DNA from: Harmothoe impar | Taxonomy: Eukaryota; Annelida; Polychaeta; Phyllodocida; Polynoidae | DNA: 64,000 nucleotides | NCBI GenBank assembly: GCA_947462335.1 | Contig: OX381718.1 | Coordinates: 41,694,976 to 41,758,975 of the forward strand | Direction of reading: 5' to 3' | Shown: piece after piece, positions 48,236-59,349 of the stretch | Numbering within the stretch: the first letter of the stretch is position 1 | Layout of the letters: the number at the start of each line of letters is the position of its first letter | Notes under the pieces: generated by a model | The model's input: only the letters and a program-made list of their open reading frames with translations | Database searches by the model: none | What the model was told of the DNA's origin: nothing | Translations under genes and position numbers: made by a program

Positions 48236-48280
48236 GTTACTGCTGATGCTGAATAAATTGTATTACAACAACAATAAGGG
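48236..48280 (+). repeat. Possible retroposon 3' tail
   Basis: GCTGATGCTGAATAAATTGT followed by ATTACAACAACAATAA resembles the tail layout of the LINE at 16993. There is no recognisable body upstream because the hairpin element abuts it. Confidence 0.35.
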
Positions 48281-49332
48281 ATCCAGGCAATATCACAATA
48301 TCATACCCTAGATTTTCATAATAAACCCCACCTTGACCTGGCGAAGCCTGCCTTTGACTTAAGCAATGTCTTCTACGTCTAGGGCCCCTCTCTTATACAC
48401 GACTGTTTTCTACATGTGTGTGTATATGTATAGAGATAGCAGCATGTGCCGTTTGTTGTGGTCTAGTCTGTGTCCTACAGCTTTGTATGTGGTACTCTAC
48501 GACCCCAAAACAACCCCAACCACCCCCACCCTCCAACCCTACACCCACCACAGGAGGGGAAGCCACTGTTCCTGATGGCTTCCACCCTTAGAGAACCCTG
48601 GTTAAACCACCGCTTACCCTCACAAACAAAGATCAAGGGCACAAGTGTCTCTAACTGTGAACTCACTCATCATAGGTGGCAGTTCCAATCCAACGCAACG
48701 CTACCTCCAACGCAGCGCTTTACAACCGACTCCATTTAATAGGTGGGATATAATTTTGAATGTAGATATAATTATGAGACCTCGATTATCCAGCCGCGAA
48801 TAATCCGGCACCCTCGATTATCTGGCTGCTATTAATAGTCAGGGACAGTTCTATACATAAGCATATAGATATACTACAATAATCCGGCCTAGTTTTTCCT
48901 GGAACGGAATGGTCGTTAATGAGGTCTCACTATTTTACCTACAGTAAATCCTTTCGTGTTTTTTTTTGCACTTTTCAGAGGATTTGGGATGAAACAGTAG
49001 AGTAGTGATACCTACATAACCCCGACCCATCGTCACTCCATCTCCACTCCTATACACCTCCTCTCTCTACACACACACCCCTCACCTCCCTGAAGCCACC
49101 CAGTCCATGATGACTTCCACACTGGGAGTTGAACCACCTGGTGTAGTCCTCCCTCACAGCACCTACAGCATGCCATACTGACAAGTGAGACATTGCAGTT
49201 GTATGTTCTCACTGACAATTCAAAATCAAGTTGCTCCTGGGACACCTGAATAGGTTCAGAATGACACATGAACGCAGCTCTGAAGATCTAGCACTATGCA
49301 CTATACGCTGTAGATAGTAAGCATAGGTACAC
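48281..49332. other. Unassigned DNA
   Basis: CTCGATTATCCAGCCGCGAATAATCCGGCACCCTCGATTATC-like words at 48780-48825 (here: CTCGATTATCCAGCC, AATAATCCGGCACC, CTCGATTATCTGG) repeat a short motif that recurs at about 48882 (AATAATCCGGCC) and may mark a small element bounded by GAGACCTCGATTAT and AATGAGGTCTCACT. Confidence 0.4.
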
Positions 49333-49573
49333 AGTAGAATCTACTGTAGTTTTACAGCACTACTGTAGATTTACAGTTTATTCTACTGTTTACACTGAAA
49401 ATATTGAATCTCAAATGTTAGTCAAAAGTTAGTAGGTTGTACTAACTTTTCACTAACTTTTGGTCAAACATTAGCGAAAATTACGTGCCCAAAGTTCCTA
49501 TCCTATCTTAGCGTTTTGCTGCTAACCCTTAGCTAAAAGTTAGCATTGCCCAGGTCACCTAAACTTATGAGGC

Positions 49574-49783
49574 TACCGTAAAACCTCGCGTATAAGCCGC
49601 ACCCTGACTTTGGGCCGATCCTATAAGCCGCACCAGAGATCTGATTATGGTGACTTTTAGTGCTGTAGCATAGTAGCAAAAACACGCGTATAAGCCGCAC
49701 CCTGACCATGGGCCGATCCTATAAGCCGCACCGCCGATCTGATTCGCGTACTAGCCGCGGCTTATACGCGAGGTTTTACGGTA
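49574..49783. mobile_element. TACCGTAAAACC-ended MITE (Tc1/mariner-pogo-like)
   Basis: TACCGTAAAACCTCGCGTAT and its reverse complement at 49764-49783 form about 27-bp TIRs, with TA at each edge. Inside, GTATAAGCCGCACCCTGAC ... CCTATAAGCCGCACC is present twice in tandem. TA targets and the TIR type fit Tc1/mariner/pogo non-autonomous elements. Confidence 0.9.
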
Positions 49784-49990
49784 CTATAAAATCTGGTGTA
49801 CACCCACATCTCACATATAACTCACACCCCGACTTTCATAGAATCCTATAACCTCTACCTAGGGCTTGAAAATTGTGATTTTAGTACTGTACTATACCTT
49901 CAAAAACCCTTGTTATTACCTGCCCATAGACCTGAGAATATTTTATAATCTGCACTAGAGGTTTGGTTCTAGTACAACCCACAAGTTACA
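49784..49990. mobile_element. Diverged copy of the TACCGTAAAACC MITE
   Basis: ACATATAACTCACACCCCGA, TAGAATCCTATAACCTC, GTGATTTTAGTACTGTACTA and CATAGACCTGAGAATATTTT align in order with the intact neighbour (TATAAGCCGCACCCTGAC, CCTATAAGCCGC, GTGACTTTTAGTGCTG). CpG sites are mostly decayed to TpG/CpA, as expected of an old methylated copy. Confidence 0.6.
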
Positions 49991-50599
49991 TGCAGAAATT
50001 TACGGCAGTCATTCATTAGTGATTAGTACATCTATAACCAGTCAGTGGCATGGCCCTGGTTAATATGCAACAACCACATCATGAGTTACCTGTGCAATGG
50101 TAACTCCATCCATTGAAGCCAGTTTGTCTACATAACAATTATTGTCCTGTAGAATTGGCCATATATGGACTTGAGTCTGTCTTTGATATATCCTTTTTTC
50201 AAAAACACAAAAAAGGTGTCCCATTCAGAAAACCTCATTGGAATAGGTTGATCAGTTTTTTTTTTTAAATCTGGCTAAGTAGATACATGCATACATTATG
50301 TTACACCCCATATCATATTCAAAATTAGAAAAGGTTACCTCTAAGCATGATAAAAAGTGCAATTACAATCTTATCATATAGATAAATATCTCATGATTTG
50401 CTTGTGCTGTCACCTGGTGTGGAGTTCCTGTGGGTAGCTGGTTAGTAAAAAGTTAGTCATAGTTTAGCAAAATCTTAGTTCAATTTAATAATGCTGATAA
50501 GTTAGTGGTTTTGACTGAGATATATTAGCATTGACTAACCCCCAGAATTTTCAGTGTACCTACAATAAGCTGTACACCTACTGTAGATTCTACTCTTCA

Positions 50600-50954
50600 G
50601 CTACAAAGGTGGCAACCAACTGTTTACAATGTATGCTTAAAGGTTTAACACCAAAATAGTGTAGACACTCCGTCTGTTTCCTTTCATTCCATCCCTGAAT
50701 TCTCCCCTGTCCCCAGCGGCTACCTCTGTATAAATTATATCACATGTTAGCAGGGTTCATCCTCAGCTACAAGCCTGCTGAAGGTTCATCCACTTAGGTT
50801 TCCAGTACCACCATGTAGCTGTGCTCATAGTTAGTGTTACAGCATAAATCTAGGTCCACCCCTCCCTAACTCAAAGCTGGACTCTCAGCGGCCCCTCTCT
50901 TCAACTCATCTTGCAGAAAGGGAAAGGTCGGGGAGAGGGGGACGGGACTGCTGA
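50600..50954. other. Unassigned DNA
   Basis: No feature recognised. Confidence 0.4.
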
Positions 50955-51290
50955 TGACATGGGGGAGGACCGAGAGGATTGACAGGTACAAAAAGCGAGA
51001 GACAGGCAAAGTGAGACAGAGAGACAGAAAGAGAGATAGAGAGACAGAGGCAGCCGGATGGAGAGATACAGAGAAGGAGAGGAAGAGTGCGAGAGACATA
51101 GCCAGAGAGAAACAGAGAGAGAGAAAGAGAGAGAGGGGGTATGGGGGAGAGAGAGTGAGAGAGAAAGACAGATAGACCCTGAGAGAGGGAGAGTGGGACA
51201 GACAGTCCGACCGACAGACAGACAGACATACAGACAGGCAGTGAAAGAGGAGTAGAGACGGAGAGGGGGGCAGACAGAGAAAGAAAGCAA
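50955..51290. repeat. GAGA/GACA purine-rich repeat tract
   Basis: Imperfect GAGA and GACAGACA repeats over about 330 bp. The long Ser/Leu-rich frames on the minus strand (up to 215 codons) are read out of this composition and are not called as genes. Confidence 0.9.
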
Positions 51291-51649
51291 GAGAATCCAT
51301 AATACCCCACAGTAATGCTCTTTAATCCCATATCCACCCATAGTAACCTGCTAACACGTTTAAACCAGATGCACCTGACTGCAATCATGCATACTGAAGA
51401 CCATGTTGAGGCACAATATACATAATCCTGCACACACAAAGAGTGCGAGGCAAGTAGCTGAGCAATCCCAAGGGAAACATAATAGTATAAACTACTGTAG
51501 CCTACTACTGCTGGCACAGATCTCTGCAGGTAAATATGACTTATTGCCGGCACTGCCTGTGAACCATGACTGCCTCAAAGCCTTCCTGAAACGCCGTGAA
51601 CCAGGCCGGCATTCCTCCCCGTTAACACCCCACTACTAACTAGGCACAT
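51291..51649. other. Unassigned DNA
   Basis: No feature recognised. Confidence 0.4.
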
Positions 51650-51902
51650 GGTAGCCCTCTATGGACAGCATGTCCCTTAAAAAATGACATTTATCTTTAT
51701 GATGTACTAGAGCAGTGCCAGCGAGTAACTCGTGAGGGCTGCATTGGTGCATCATACCAACCCTTCGGGAGTATCTAACACTATAAGGTTGGCATGATGC
51801 TTGAATGCAGTACTGGCAAGTTACTCGAAGGGGTGCATTCATGCATTATGACGACCAAGGGCATGATGTTTGATGCATTATGCTGTCCTGTAAGGGCTAC
51901 CA
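51650..51902. mobile_element. Family A element
   Basis: It shows GGACAGCATGTCCCTTAAAA at the left (GACAGCATG subfamily arm), GCCAGCGAGTAACTCGTGAG, GCATTGGTGCATCATACCAA, CCTTCGGGAGTATCTAAC, GGCATGATGCTTGAATGCAG, TGGCAAGTTACTCGAAGG, TTCATGCATTATGACGACCA and GCATTATGCTGTCCTGTAAG at the right. Confidence 0.85.
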
Positions 51903-52394
51903 CCCTGAACCCCTAACATGTAACAAATAGGCTGATGTAAACCACATAGAATGAGGGTTGTAGACCCAAGGTTCAGGGACCCTGGTCTACGTGAGATGGT
52001 AGATAGTGGGTGGCCCTGGAGAAGGTAAAGGTACACCCCCACACTCAACCCTACAGAGCTCCTCCAGAGCAGCTCCAGGGGATAGTAGTTGAGTTAGAGA
52101 TGGGGGAGTAGACCCTCATATACTGTGCTGACAGGTACAGGAGAGTTGGGGAGGTTAGAAATGGGTTGATGCATTGCATAGAAGCAGAGGTAAGTGGTGT
52201 GGGGTTCTAGGGGTGCTGGGGCTGGTATCTAGGAGGATGGATATGGAGTGGCCATAGTATGTACAGGTGGAGTAGGGGAAAGGTTCGCGAGATCAAATAT
52301 ATTCAGACAAAAATGCAATGATAGCTATGTAAGCACAGGCTTCACTCTACGGTATATCCCTTTCTCTCCCCTGTGCTTGTAAGACTTACAGTTT
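51903..52394. other. Unassigned DNA
   Basis: No feature recognised. Confidence 0.4.
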
Positions 52395-52631
52395 CAGCCA
52401 ACCCTTCAAGGATGACATAGTTATCAAAATTAATGTGCATTGCCCATTGACGTTCACAGTGCATGGATGCAGCCCTGGCGAGTAACTAGCTAGTGCTGCC
52501 ATGCATCATGTCAACCATGTGGGGTTGATACACTTCTGAAGGGTCAGCATGATGCACCAATGCAGTTACTCCATGACACTGTGTCAGTGAATCATGCCGA
52601 CAAAGTACATGTTGTCATTGAAGGGGTTATT
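52395..52631. mobile_element. Family A element
   Basis: It shows CCAACCCTTCAAGGATGACA, GCAGCCCTGGCGAGTAACTA, GCCATGCATCATGTCAACC, GGGGTTGATACACTTCTGAA, GGGTCAGCATGATGCACCAA and the right end GTCATTGAAGGGGTTATT. Confidence 0.8.
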
Positions 52632-53043
52632 TTACTTTTATATCATTGGAGTGACTCACAAGGAAGATCCTGAGACAGTCCTAGTTTTTGACTTCATCAG
52701 TGATGACCTAGACCCTTAGACCTGTAGAGGAGAGAGCCCCGGGAGAGAAGCCGACCCTTAGACCCCTATAGACTTGCAGGAGTTGCCTCTTTAGCCCCTC
52801 CCCTGCTGGAGAGTACCAGACCCCCTGGTCACGTGCACGGTACGACCACGTGCCACGTGTTATAGTGTACCCGGCACCTTCTGTATATTGTAGACTCCTG
52901 ATACAGATTGTTGTTGTTTGGGTGGTCTCTATTTGATTGGGGTTCAGTCTATTTCATCTATTTCCTTCTGATTTAATAGGGCTTCCCTTCTCCTTCTTTC
53001 GTTATGCTCTTTCCCTAGCTCCCCCTCTTTTGCTCTGTGTATA

Positions 53044-53048
<5 letters not shown>
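52632..53048. other. Unassigned DNA with E-box cluster and minisatellite monomer
   Basis: Three CACGTG E-boxes lie at 52830-52835, 52847-52852 and 52854-52859. They run directly into TTATAGTGTACCCGGCACC, a lone relative of the 43-bp minisatellite at 12081-12367. The upstream array also has a CACGTG palindrome next to it. Confidence 0.45.
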
Positions 53049-53129
<81 letters not shown>

Positions 53130-53178
53130 TTTCTTTCTCTCTCTCCCTCCTCCCTCTCTCTCTCTCTCTCTCTCTGTC

Positions 53179-53262
<84 letters not shown>

Positions 53263-53303
53263 CTTTCTCTCTCTCCCTCCTCCCTCTCTCTCTCTCTCTC
53301 TTG
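53049..53303. repeat. (CT)n tract with an internal duplication
   Basis: CT repeats interrupted twice by CTTTCTTTCTCTCTCTCCCT and CCTCCCTCTC, at about 53127-53155 and 53258-53285, so a block of about 130 bp is repeated in tandem. GTCTGTCTGTCTGT lies between the two blocks. Confidence 0.95.
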
Positions 53304-53950
53304 TCTGTCTGTCTATCGCGCTGTCTCTCTCACTGCTTTATGTCTCTCTACTTCTCTTGCGCTCTCTTCCTCTTGGGGATTCTCTTCATACATCGCTCCC
53401 TGGCTTATTTATTCCAAAATGAGTTACACAGTAGCTGGGGCACTTTGTTCCCCTTACTGAACAAAGGTATGCAATGTATAGCAGAATAGCAGCAAGACCA
53501 GCCATCCCATCTCCCTCACACCTAGCTAACGAGAAGGCACAGTGTGCAGGGGACAGATGCTAGACAGAGCAAAAACTGGGGCAAAACACCCTCTGCCTCC
53601 CTCCACCAGCAACACGTTTGTCTCCACTTGGTTGGGCACAGAGACTGAGTCGAACTTTAGCATTTTCTGCAGCACAACTCACTCAGCTTCTCTCTTCAAG
53701 CTCAATATATACGCGGATTGTACACTCTAGGTTGGTTTTCATGCCCCATGCCCTGGCCCACATCAATCTCCCCCCCCCCTTTCTTTCTTTCTTCCTTCCT
53801 TCCTTCCTTCCTTCATATCTGCCTCTATCCTTGTCTCACATTCACACAGTAAACCCTAGAAGCAGATTTTCTAAAATTGACCCCTCTTGAAGCCAATTCC
53901 AAATACTCTCGTCAAATATAGTTTGACATGCTAGTGTGCTCAGGAATTAC
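53304..53950. other. Unassigned DNA with (TTCC)n
   Basis: A TTCC/TTTC microsatellite lies at about 53777-53815 next to a C run. Nothing else is recognised. Confidence 0.6.
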
Positions 53951-54854
53951 TACACTGCAAAAATGGTGTTTACATCCTAAACATAATCCTAAACACATTC
54001 CTGCCCCGTTTTTGTCCACACAATATGTTTCTAAACATGTTTAGACAAATAATATGTTTAGCTCAGTGCTTAGACATTTATGTGTTGAAAGCAATGCGTT
54101 TAGGACAATGAAGCGTTTAGAATTCAAGAATTTAGCATATTATTGTGTTTATCTGTCAAGTGTCTAAGGATAAACGTGGTGTTCCTAGAGATATATATTT
54201 TTATTATGTTTAGATATTTATATTCAAATAGATAAATAATTTTATTTCTATATAGTGTATCGAAAAGACTTCTAGCAGCCCCCCCCCCCCCCCTTGGGGC
54301 AATATGTGCATCATTATTTCACATAGGTCTCTACTTTAACATAGACACAACCTTGAGTCAATACAACAGACCTTCAGGGAAGATAATGCTTTATCCATTC
54401 TTAGAGTTCTTAAAAGAGGTGTCTATGTAGCAGATGGATCGTCATTGCACCGTAATGTGATATAGCATTCAACCTTTGAATCCTGCAATGTGTATTATTA
54501 TCCTTTTGCATCCCATGCAATTTAGGTTAATTAACTCAGATTTAAGCACCTTTAGATCCACAATAACATGTGAGTGGTTGTAGAAACTACAGTCAAACAC
54601 AGAGCTGCCATCTGGTATATGTTTGATATACTATGATCTAAACACTACATGTTTACATCCTAAACACCAATTTTTCATACTGTTTAAATACTAAACATCT
54701 AAACATATTCAAGGAAACTGTTTAGGCGTTTAGAATAAAAGTGTTTAATTCCTAAACAGAAGGATTCAAAGACACAAACCTAGTAATATGTTTAGACTTT
54801 AAACATGTTTAGACCTAAACATGTTTAAAACCTAAGCACCTTTTTTGCAGTGTA
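53951..54854. mobile_element. TIR element with TAAACATGTTTA-rich ends
   Basis: TACACTGCAAAAATGGTG (53951) is matched by the reverse complement of CACCTTTTTTGCAGTGTA (to 54854), about 22 bp with few mismatches and TA at each edge. Words such as CCTAAACA, TGTTTAG and AAACATGTTTAG recur more than 20 times within about 230 bp of each end (TTTAAACATGTTTAGACC near 54792). The centre (about 54240-54630) is unrelated DNA with a C run. It is non-coding. Confidence 0.9.
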
Positions 54855-55869
54855 TTTAATTGTAACATTGCGGAACTATTCTTGTAAAATAGAGTTGGAC
54901 ATGCTGGTGTTAAGTAGTGTGCCTCCTCTCACTTCTCTGTCTCACTCTGTCTGTCTCACTCCCTGTGTTTTTCTTCTAGACCATAGAACAGGTTTCTCCT
55001 GTTCTAAGACCAGACCCTCCTATGCATTGAGCTGCTCACTCCCAGCTCTCCACACCTCTTCCTACCACTTGATCTACATGCTGTACCCTACTCTGTGTGT
55101 ACATTGTAAAACACAGTTCGACATCCTTGAACCATGCAGCCCCTACCCCTCCCCTCACCACCCTACCCCTGTGGGAGTCAGCATGGAGTTTGTCGGTGAG
55201 GGGGATGTATGGCAGAGGACTCGTGTGTATTTGTTTTACACAGGGCGATATAAACAGGCGAGCAGCTCCTGTGCTACAGCAGTCCGCTCCTACAGCTCAC
55301 CGACCTGCTTCTCAGGGGAATAGACTTGCTCATGTTTGTTGTTCTCATTTATAAACTATTACATGAGCCATGCTCAATTATTCCATCATGTTTAAATTTT
55401 ATTGGACATGCTGAGTCCCATTATTTTGATTTCTTCAATTTGGTCAGTCATACATACATTTATTAGAATGCTCACACATTTCTTATTGATCGATCAATAC
55501 TCTCTAGCGTATGTGGGGTCTTCTGTTATCCTATCATATTTATAGAAAAGAAAATATGTATAGAAACTCGGAATACAGAGAGTAGACATGCTCAGGCCTT
55601 CTGGCTCAAACTGAGCAGCTCGTGAACGTCTATTATTAAATACTTATGGGGTCAATCCTGCTCAAGACCTTGATGTGTTTTTTATACCCATGGGAAAATA
55701 CTTGCCTAAGGCTTGGATTAAAATTACATGAGATGCTCATGAGAAAAGAAATTTCCCAAGGCATTCATTATAGTACATGAGTTGTTTTCCTGCGAAACGT
55801 GGATCTGATCAGCTGGGCTCTGTGGGAATGTTCAGTCCTGACTCACTGTCTAGAGAGCTGCCAATAGTC
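54855..55869. other. Unassigned DNA
   Basis: The frame of 157 codons at 54850-55323 starts inside the preceding element's right end and shows no recognised domain, so I do not call it. Confidence 0.4.
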
Positions 55870-56275
55870 AGTATACTTTGAGAAGGATTCCAAGCTGACT
55901 CTGGATAGAGACTGCAGCTTTATCCAAGAATAGATTCAATCTCGGAGATGGGTTCATTAGACTCTGGAGAGAGTGTCCAGTTGTCTCCGGAAAAGAAAGT
56001 CCAGCTGTCTCTGAGAAGTGAGTTTAGTTGACTCTGAGAAGAAACTTCAGCTGTCTCTAGGAAGAGAGCGCAGCTACATGTTAAGATGTTCAAGCTGTCT
56101 GAGTCTTGAAAAAGGATATATCTCACAGTGAAGAAAGTCAAGCTGTCTCCTGGAAGGATGTCAGGCCCTCTCCCATAACTAAAGCGTCCAGAGTTCCAGT
56201 TGACTCTGGAAGAAGAGTCAAGCTGTCTCTAGGTAGGGAATGCAGCTACATCTGAGGAGGGAACCCAGCTCTACA
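55870..56275. repeat. Degenerate repeat of about 30 bp (AGTCCAGCTGTCTC)
   Basis: About 13 imperfect units of the type GAAGAGAGTCCAGCTGTCTC at variable spacing (for example 55990, 56040, 56120, 56215). They end about 230 bp before the palindromic element at 56507. Confidence 0.75.
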
Positions 56276-56506
56276 TTTAACCCCAAAGTGGAGTCATTTT
56301 AGATACCGGGTTGACACTTGAAAGACAGTCACATGACTCACCTCCCTGTGTCTGTGTAGGACTAATGATACAACGCTGGGTACTGGTGTGGGGTAGGAGT
56401 AGGGTTTGCAGAAGGAGGTGGGTACTAAGGGGTCCCTAGGAGCCGAGTAAAGGGGAGGGTGTGTTGTGCGACACGCTAGCTTTGAGCTAAATGACTTGGT
56501 CCATAC
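56276..56506. other. Unassigned DNA
   Basis: No feature recognised. Confidence 0.4.
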
Positions 56507-58016
56507 TATGGCAAGCCTAATGGGTAAACTTCCCTTAATCCTGGTATAAGGGACCAAAACCCTGCTTTTGGGCCCAAAAGCAGGGTTTTGGTCCCTTATA
56601 CCAGGATTAACACCCCTTAACCAGGGTTTAGAGCCCAAAACCCTGGTTAAGGGGCCTTAACCAGGGTTTACAGCCCAAAAGCAGGGTTAAGAGCCCAAAA
56701 GCAGGGTTTTGGTCCCTTATACCAGGATTAAGAGAGTTTACTCATGCATTGTCTAGTTAAACAGGGATTAACATACATAATCCTGGTATAAGGTCCAAAA
56801 TCCTGGTTTAAGTCCTTAACCCTGCTTTTGTCTACAATGTCCGGGTTTGAGCTATACCCAGCTTTTCTCCCAAATACCCATGCATTGTCCCTAAACCCTG
56901 ACTTTGTACACAATGTAGGGGTATTTGTACTTAATCCCATACTTAGTATACCAAATACCTGGTTTAAGTACTAATACCCCTGCATTCTCACAATGCATGG
57001 GTATGATACTACCCCTACATTGTAACAATGCATGGGTACCAGTACCCATACATTGTATACAATGTATGGGTAGTGGAGACCCATGCATTGTAGACAATGC
57101 AGGGGTACTGGTACCCATGCATTGTCTAGAATGCATGGGTACCAGTACCCCTGCATTGTTACAATGTATGGGTAGTGGAAACCCATGCATTGTATACAAT
57201 GCAGGGGTAGTATCATACCCATGCATTGTGTACAAAGTCAGGGTTTTGGACCTTATACCAGGATTATGTAGTCTGCATCTGCTTGTGCAGCTGTACTGAG
57301 GAGGGTATAGGAGGGGCAAGTTCCTTACCCATGCATTGTGACCAATGCATGGGTACTGTAGCGAGTACTCATGCATTGGTCACAATGCAGGGGTAGAGGG
57401 AGACTACCCAGACATTGTTACTAAAACCTGGTTTTTTGGAGTTAATCCTGGTATAAGGGTACATATACCCCTGCTTTGTATAGAATGTATGGGTAATGGC
57501 ACACTACCCATGCATTGTTCACAATGTAGGGGTAAGAGAATGCAGGGGTAGAGTGAAACCCCTGCTTTCTGCAGTAAGCATGGGTAGTGGGACATGTACC
57601 CAGACATTGTTACAAAAACCTGGTTTTTGGGAGTTAATCCTTGTACAAGGGTACATATACCCATGCATTGTGAAGAATGCATGGGTACTGGCACAGTACC
57701 CATGCATTGTCAGTTATACCAGGATTAAGTAGTACATGTACCCAGCCTTTGCTCTACCCCTACATTCTCTAGTTAATCCTGGTATAAGGGACAAAAGCCA
57801 GGATTAACTCCCTTAACCAGGGTTAAGAGTACCTTAACCCAGGTTTTGGTCCCTTAACCTGGGTTTAGGGCCTTATACCTGGATTAAGGTCTCTAAACCC
57901 TGGTTAAGAGAGTTAATCCTGGTATAAGGTCTCTAAACCCGGGTTTTGGGTCCAAAACCCGGGTTTTGGTCCCTTATACCAGGATTAACAGAAGTTTACC
58001 CATTAGGCTTGCCATA
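56507..58016. mobile_element. Large TIR element made of serial palindromes
   Basis: TA plus TGGCAAGCCTAATGGGTAAA at the left is matched exactly in reverse complement at the right (to 58016). Each TIR continues into TTAATCCTGGTATAAGGGAC. A perfect 76-bp palindrome (two 38-bp arms, centre GGGCCC) occupies 56535-56610. The middle third (about 56980-57240, 57330-57560 and 57655-57710) is a run of small palindromes of the form TACCCATGCATTGT / ACAATGCATGGGTA, with a one-base A/C variant (CATGGG versus CAGGGG). The outer thirds use AACCCTGGTTAAG and TTAATCCTGGTATA in both orientations. Frames of up to 161 codons on both strands are read through these repeats and carry no domain. Confidence 0.9.
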
Positions 58017-58629
58017 CCCTCCACCTCACCCACCCACTCGATCAACGCATGCTCCCCTGTCACTCCCCAGTCACAACACCAGAGCGCAGCTACACTCTCC
58101 ATGCCGATACTTGGACCTAATTTAGTGCTTATATGAGGACGGAGAATGTGTTGTGAGAATGAGCACCAGTTGATGAACGTGTGTAAGTATGTTAGATCAG
58201 GTGTTGGCCATTTCTCCGCCATCTTCTGCTGCTGGTATGTAAAGCCTAGACGCTATAGTGGCCATTTCAGGTGATTCTCTTGTCCAGCAACACAATGACC
58301 AACTTACCACTAAGACATGTTCCGTGTTGTTGAAGGAGTCGAGGCAAGACTGACACACTAGTATGACTTCAGTATGGGAAGATGGATTAGTTACATATAG
58401 CTTGTAACATGTTACATTTACAAAAGTTTGTTATGACCAGACTATGCTAGTCCAACAGATGACACCTGGTTGGTAAGGCCGAAAAATGTGTCCTATTACT
58501 GTCAATTATACCCTCCATGTTTTTCCTCTTCACTAAGTATATTCCTGTACAGTGTAGGTATGCTTGTCTCTCACTGCACTAGGTCTATTTTAGAATTGTG
58601 TTTATAGTATCGACTGTATGCAACCCAAA
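58017..58629. other. Unassigned DNA
   Basis: Nothing is recognised apart from a lone TAAGGCCGAAAAA near 58478, identical to the left end of the element at 47150. Confidence 0.4.
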
Positions 58630-58715
58630 GGTTATGTATAGGTAGTCTAACATCGAGGACAGGTTATGTATAGGTAGTCTAACATCGAGGACAGGTTATG
58701 TATAGGTAGTCTAAG
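58630..58715. repeat. 32-bp tandem repeat, 2.7 units
   Basis: GGTTATGTATAGGTAGTCTA plus ACATCGAGGACA, starting at 58630, 58662 and 58694. The first two units are identical. Confidence 0.97.
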
Positions 58716-59098
58716 AATGAGGATGTCACCTAAGAAGATCTTGAGATAATTTCTGGTAAAAACACATAACTTCAGATACTGTAACTGTTACTTTGGGAAA
58801 AGGAGGAGGAAAGACACACTTTAGAGAAAGTGAAAAAGATCTATATAATAAACTATTCTGACACTCATATGTATGATTTACTGAATTTTGGGAAGGATGT
58901 GGTTGACGTTCTATGTTTCTTTGTTCCCGTTTCAGGGATCTGTCCTCCTACTACAAGCTCCCAGAAAAAAAGAACACTGCCAAACCCCAATGAGAAATGG
59001 TATACAGACTATACAACGACAAAGCTATCAACACGTTGGCCTCTAATAAAAACGACAACTGTTTTACCAACCCCATCTCTTCCCATCCACAGCCCACT
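58716..59098. other. Unassigned DNA
   Basis: A 90-codon frame at 58830-59102 has no recognised motif. Confidence 0.4.
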
Positions 59099-59344
59099 TT
59101 AATCATTTAAAGGCCCCATGGTGCTTGAATGAATGCTGCCCTTTGTCGCCATGATGCATGGATGCAGCCCTATCTATAGTGACTCATCAGTGCTACAATC
59201 AAGCATCATGTTGGGTTGATACACACACTCTCAAAATGTCAGCATAATGCATAAATGCATCCTTGGCTGTCAGGAGACTCGCCAAGGCTGCAATATTACA
59301 TCCTGCCGTTAAAAGGGCATAGCATGCATCCAATAAAGGGTTAT
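59099..59344. mobile_element. Family A element abutting the next TIR element
   Basis: TTAATCATTTAAAGGCCCCA at the left, GTCGCCATGATGCATGGATG, GCAGCCCTATCTATAGTGAC, AAGCATCATGTTGGGTTGAT, GTCAGCATAATGCATAAATG, CCAAGGCTGCAATATTACAT and CAATAAAGGGTTAT at the right. Confidence 0.8.
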
Positions 59345-59349
59345 TTCCA

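Larger units (their letters stand above)
49391..50558. mobile_element. TIR element with TTAG-rich interior
   Basis: 12-bp perfect ends TACACTGAAAAT (49391) and ATTTTCAGTGTA (to 50558). AAAAGTTAG / CTAACTTTT words recur near both ends (49418-49545, 50440-50540). The centre carries two inserted copies of a TACCGTAAAACC-type element. TA is the likely target. Confidence 0.75.
49333..50595. mobile_element. Outer TIR element of a nested set (TCTACTGTAG motif)
   Basis: AGTAGAATCTACTGTAG (49333-49349) and CTACTGTAGATTCTACT (50579-50595) are inverted repeats (16/17), extending to about 26 bp via TTTTACAGC / GCTGTACAC. CTACTGTAGATTTACAG and TTCTACTGTT repeat the same motif inside the left end. It encloses the element at 49391-50558. 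Confidence 0.65.

Noticed and set aside
50866..51553. Open frames up to 215 codons on the minus strand, some looking like membrane proteins
   Set aside because: They are translations of GAGA/GACA repeats; the hydrophobic look comes from CTC/TCT codons.
52937..53489. Ser/Leu-rich frames of 150-161 codons
   Set aside because: CT microsatellite artefact.
54850..55323. 157-codon frame beginning MYLIVTLRN
   Set aside because: Starts within the right end of a TIR element and has no recognisable motif.
56891..57376. 161-codon minus-strand frame and 124-codon plus-strand frame with repeated MHC/CMG words
   Set aside because: Both follow from the palindromic ATGCATTGT repeats, which lack stops on both strands; no domain and no codon evidence.
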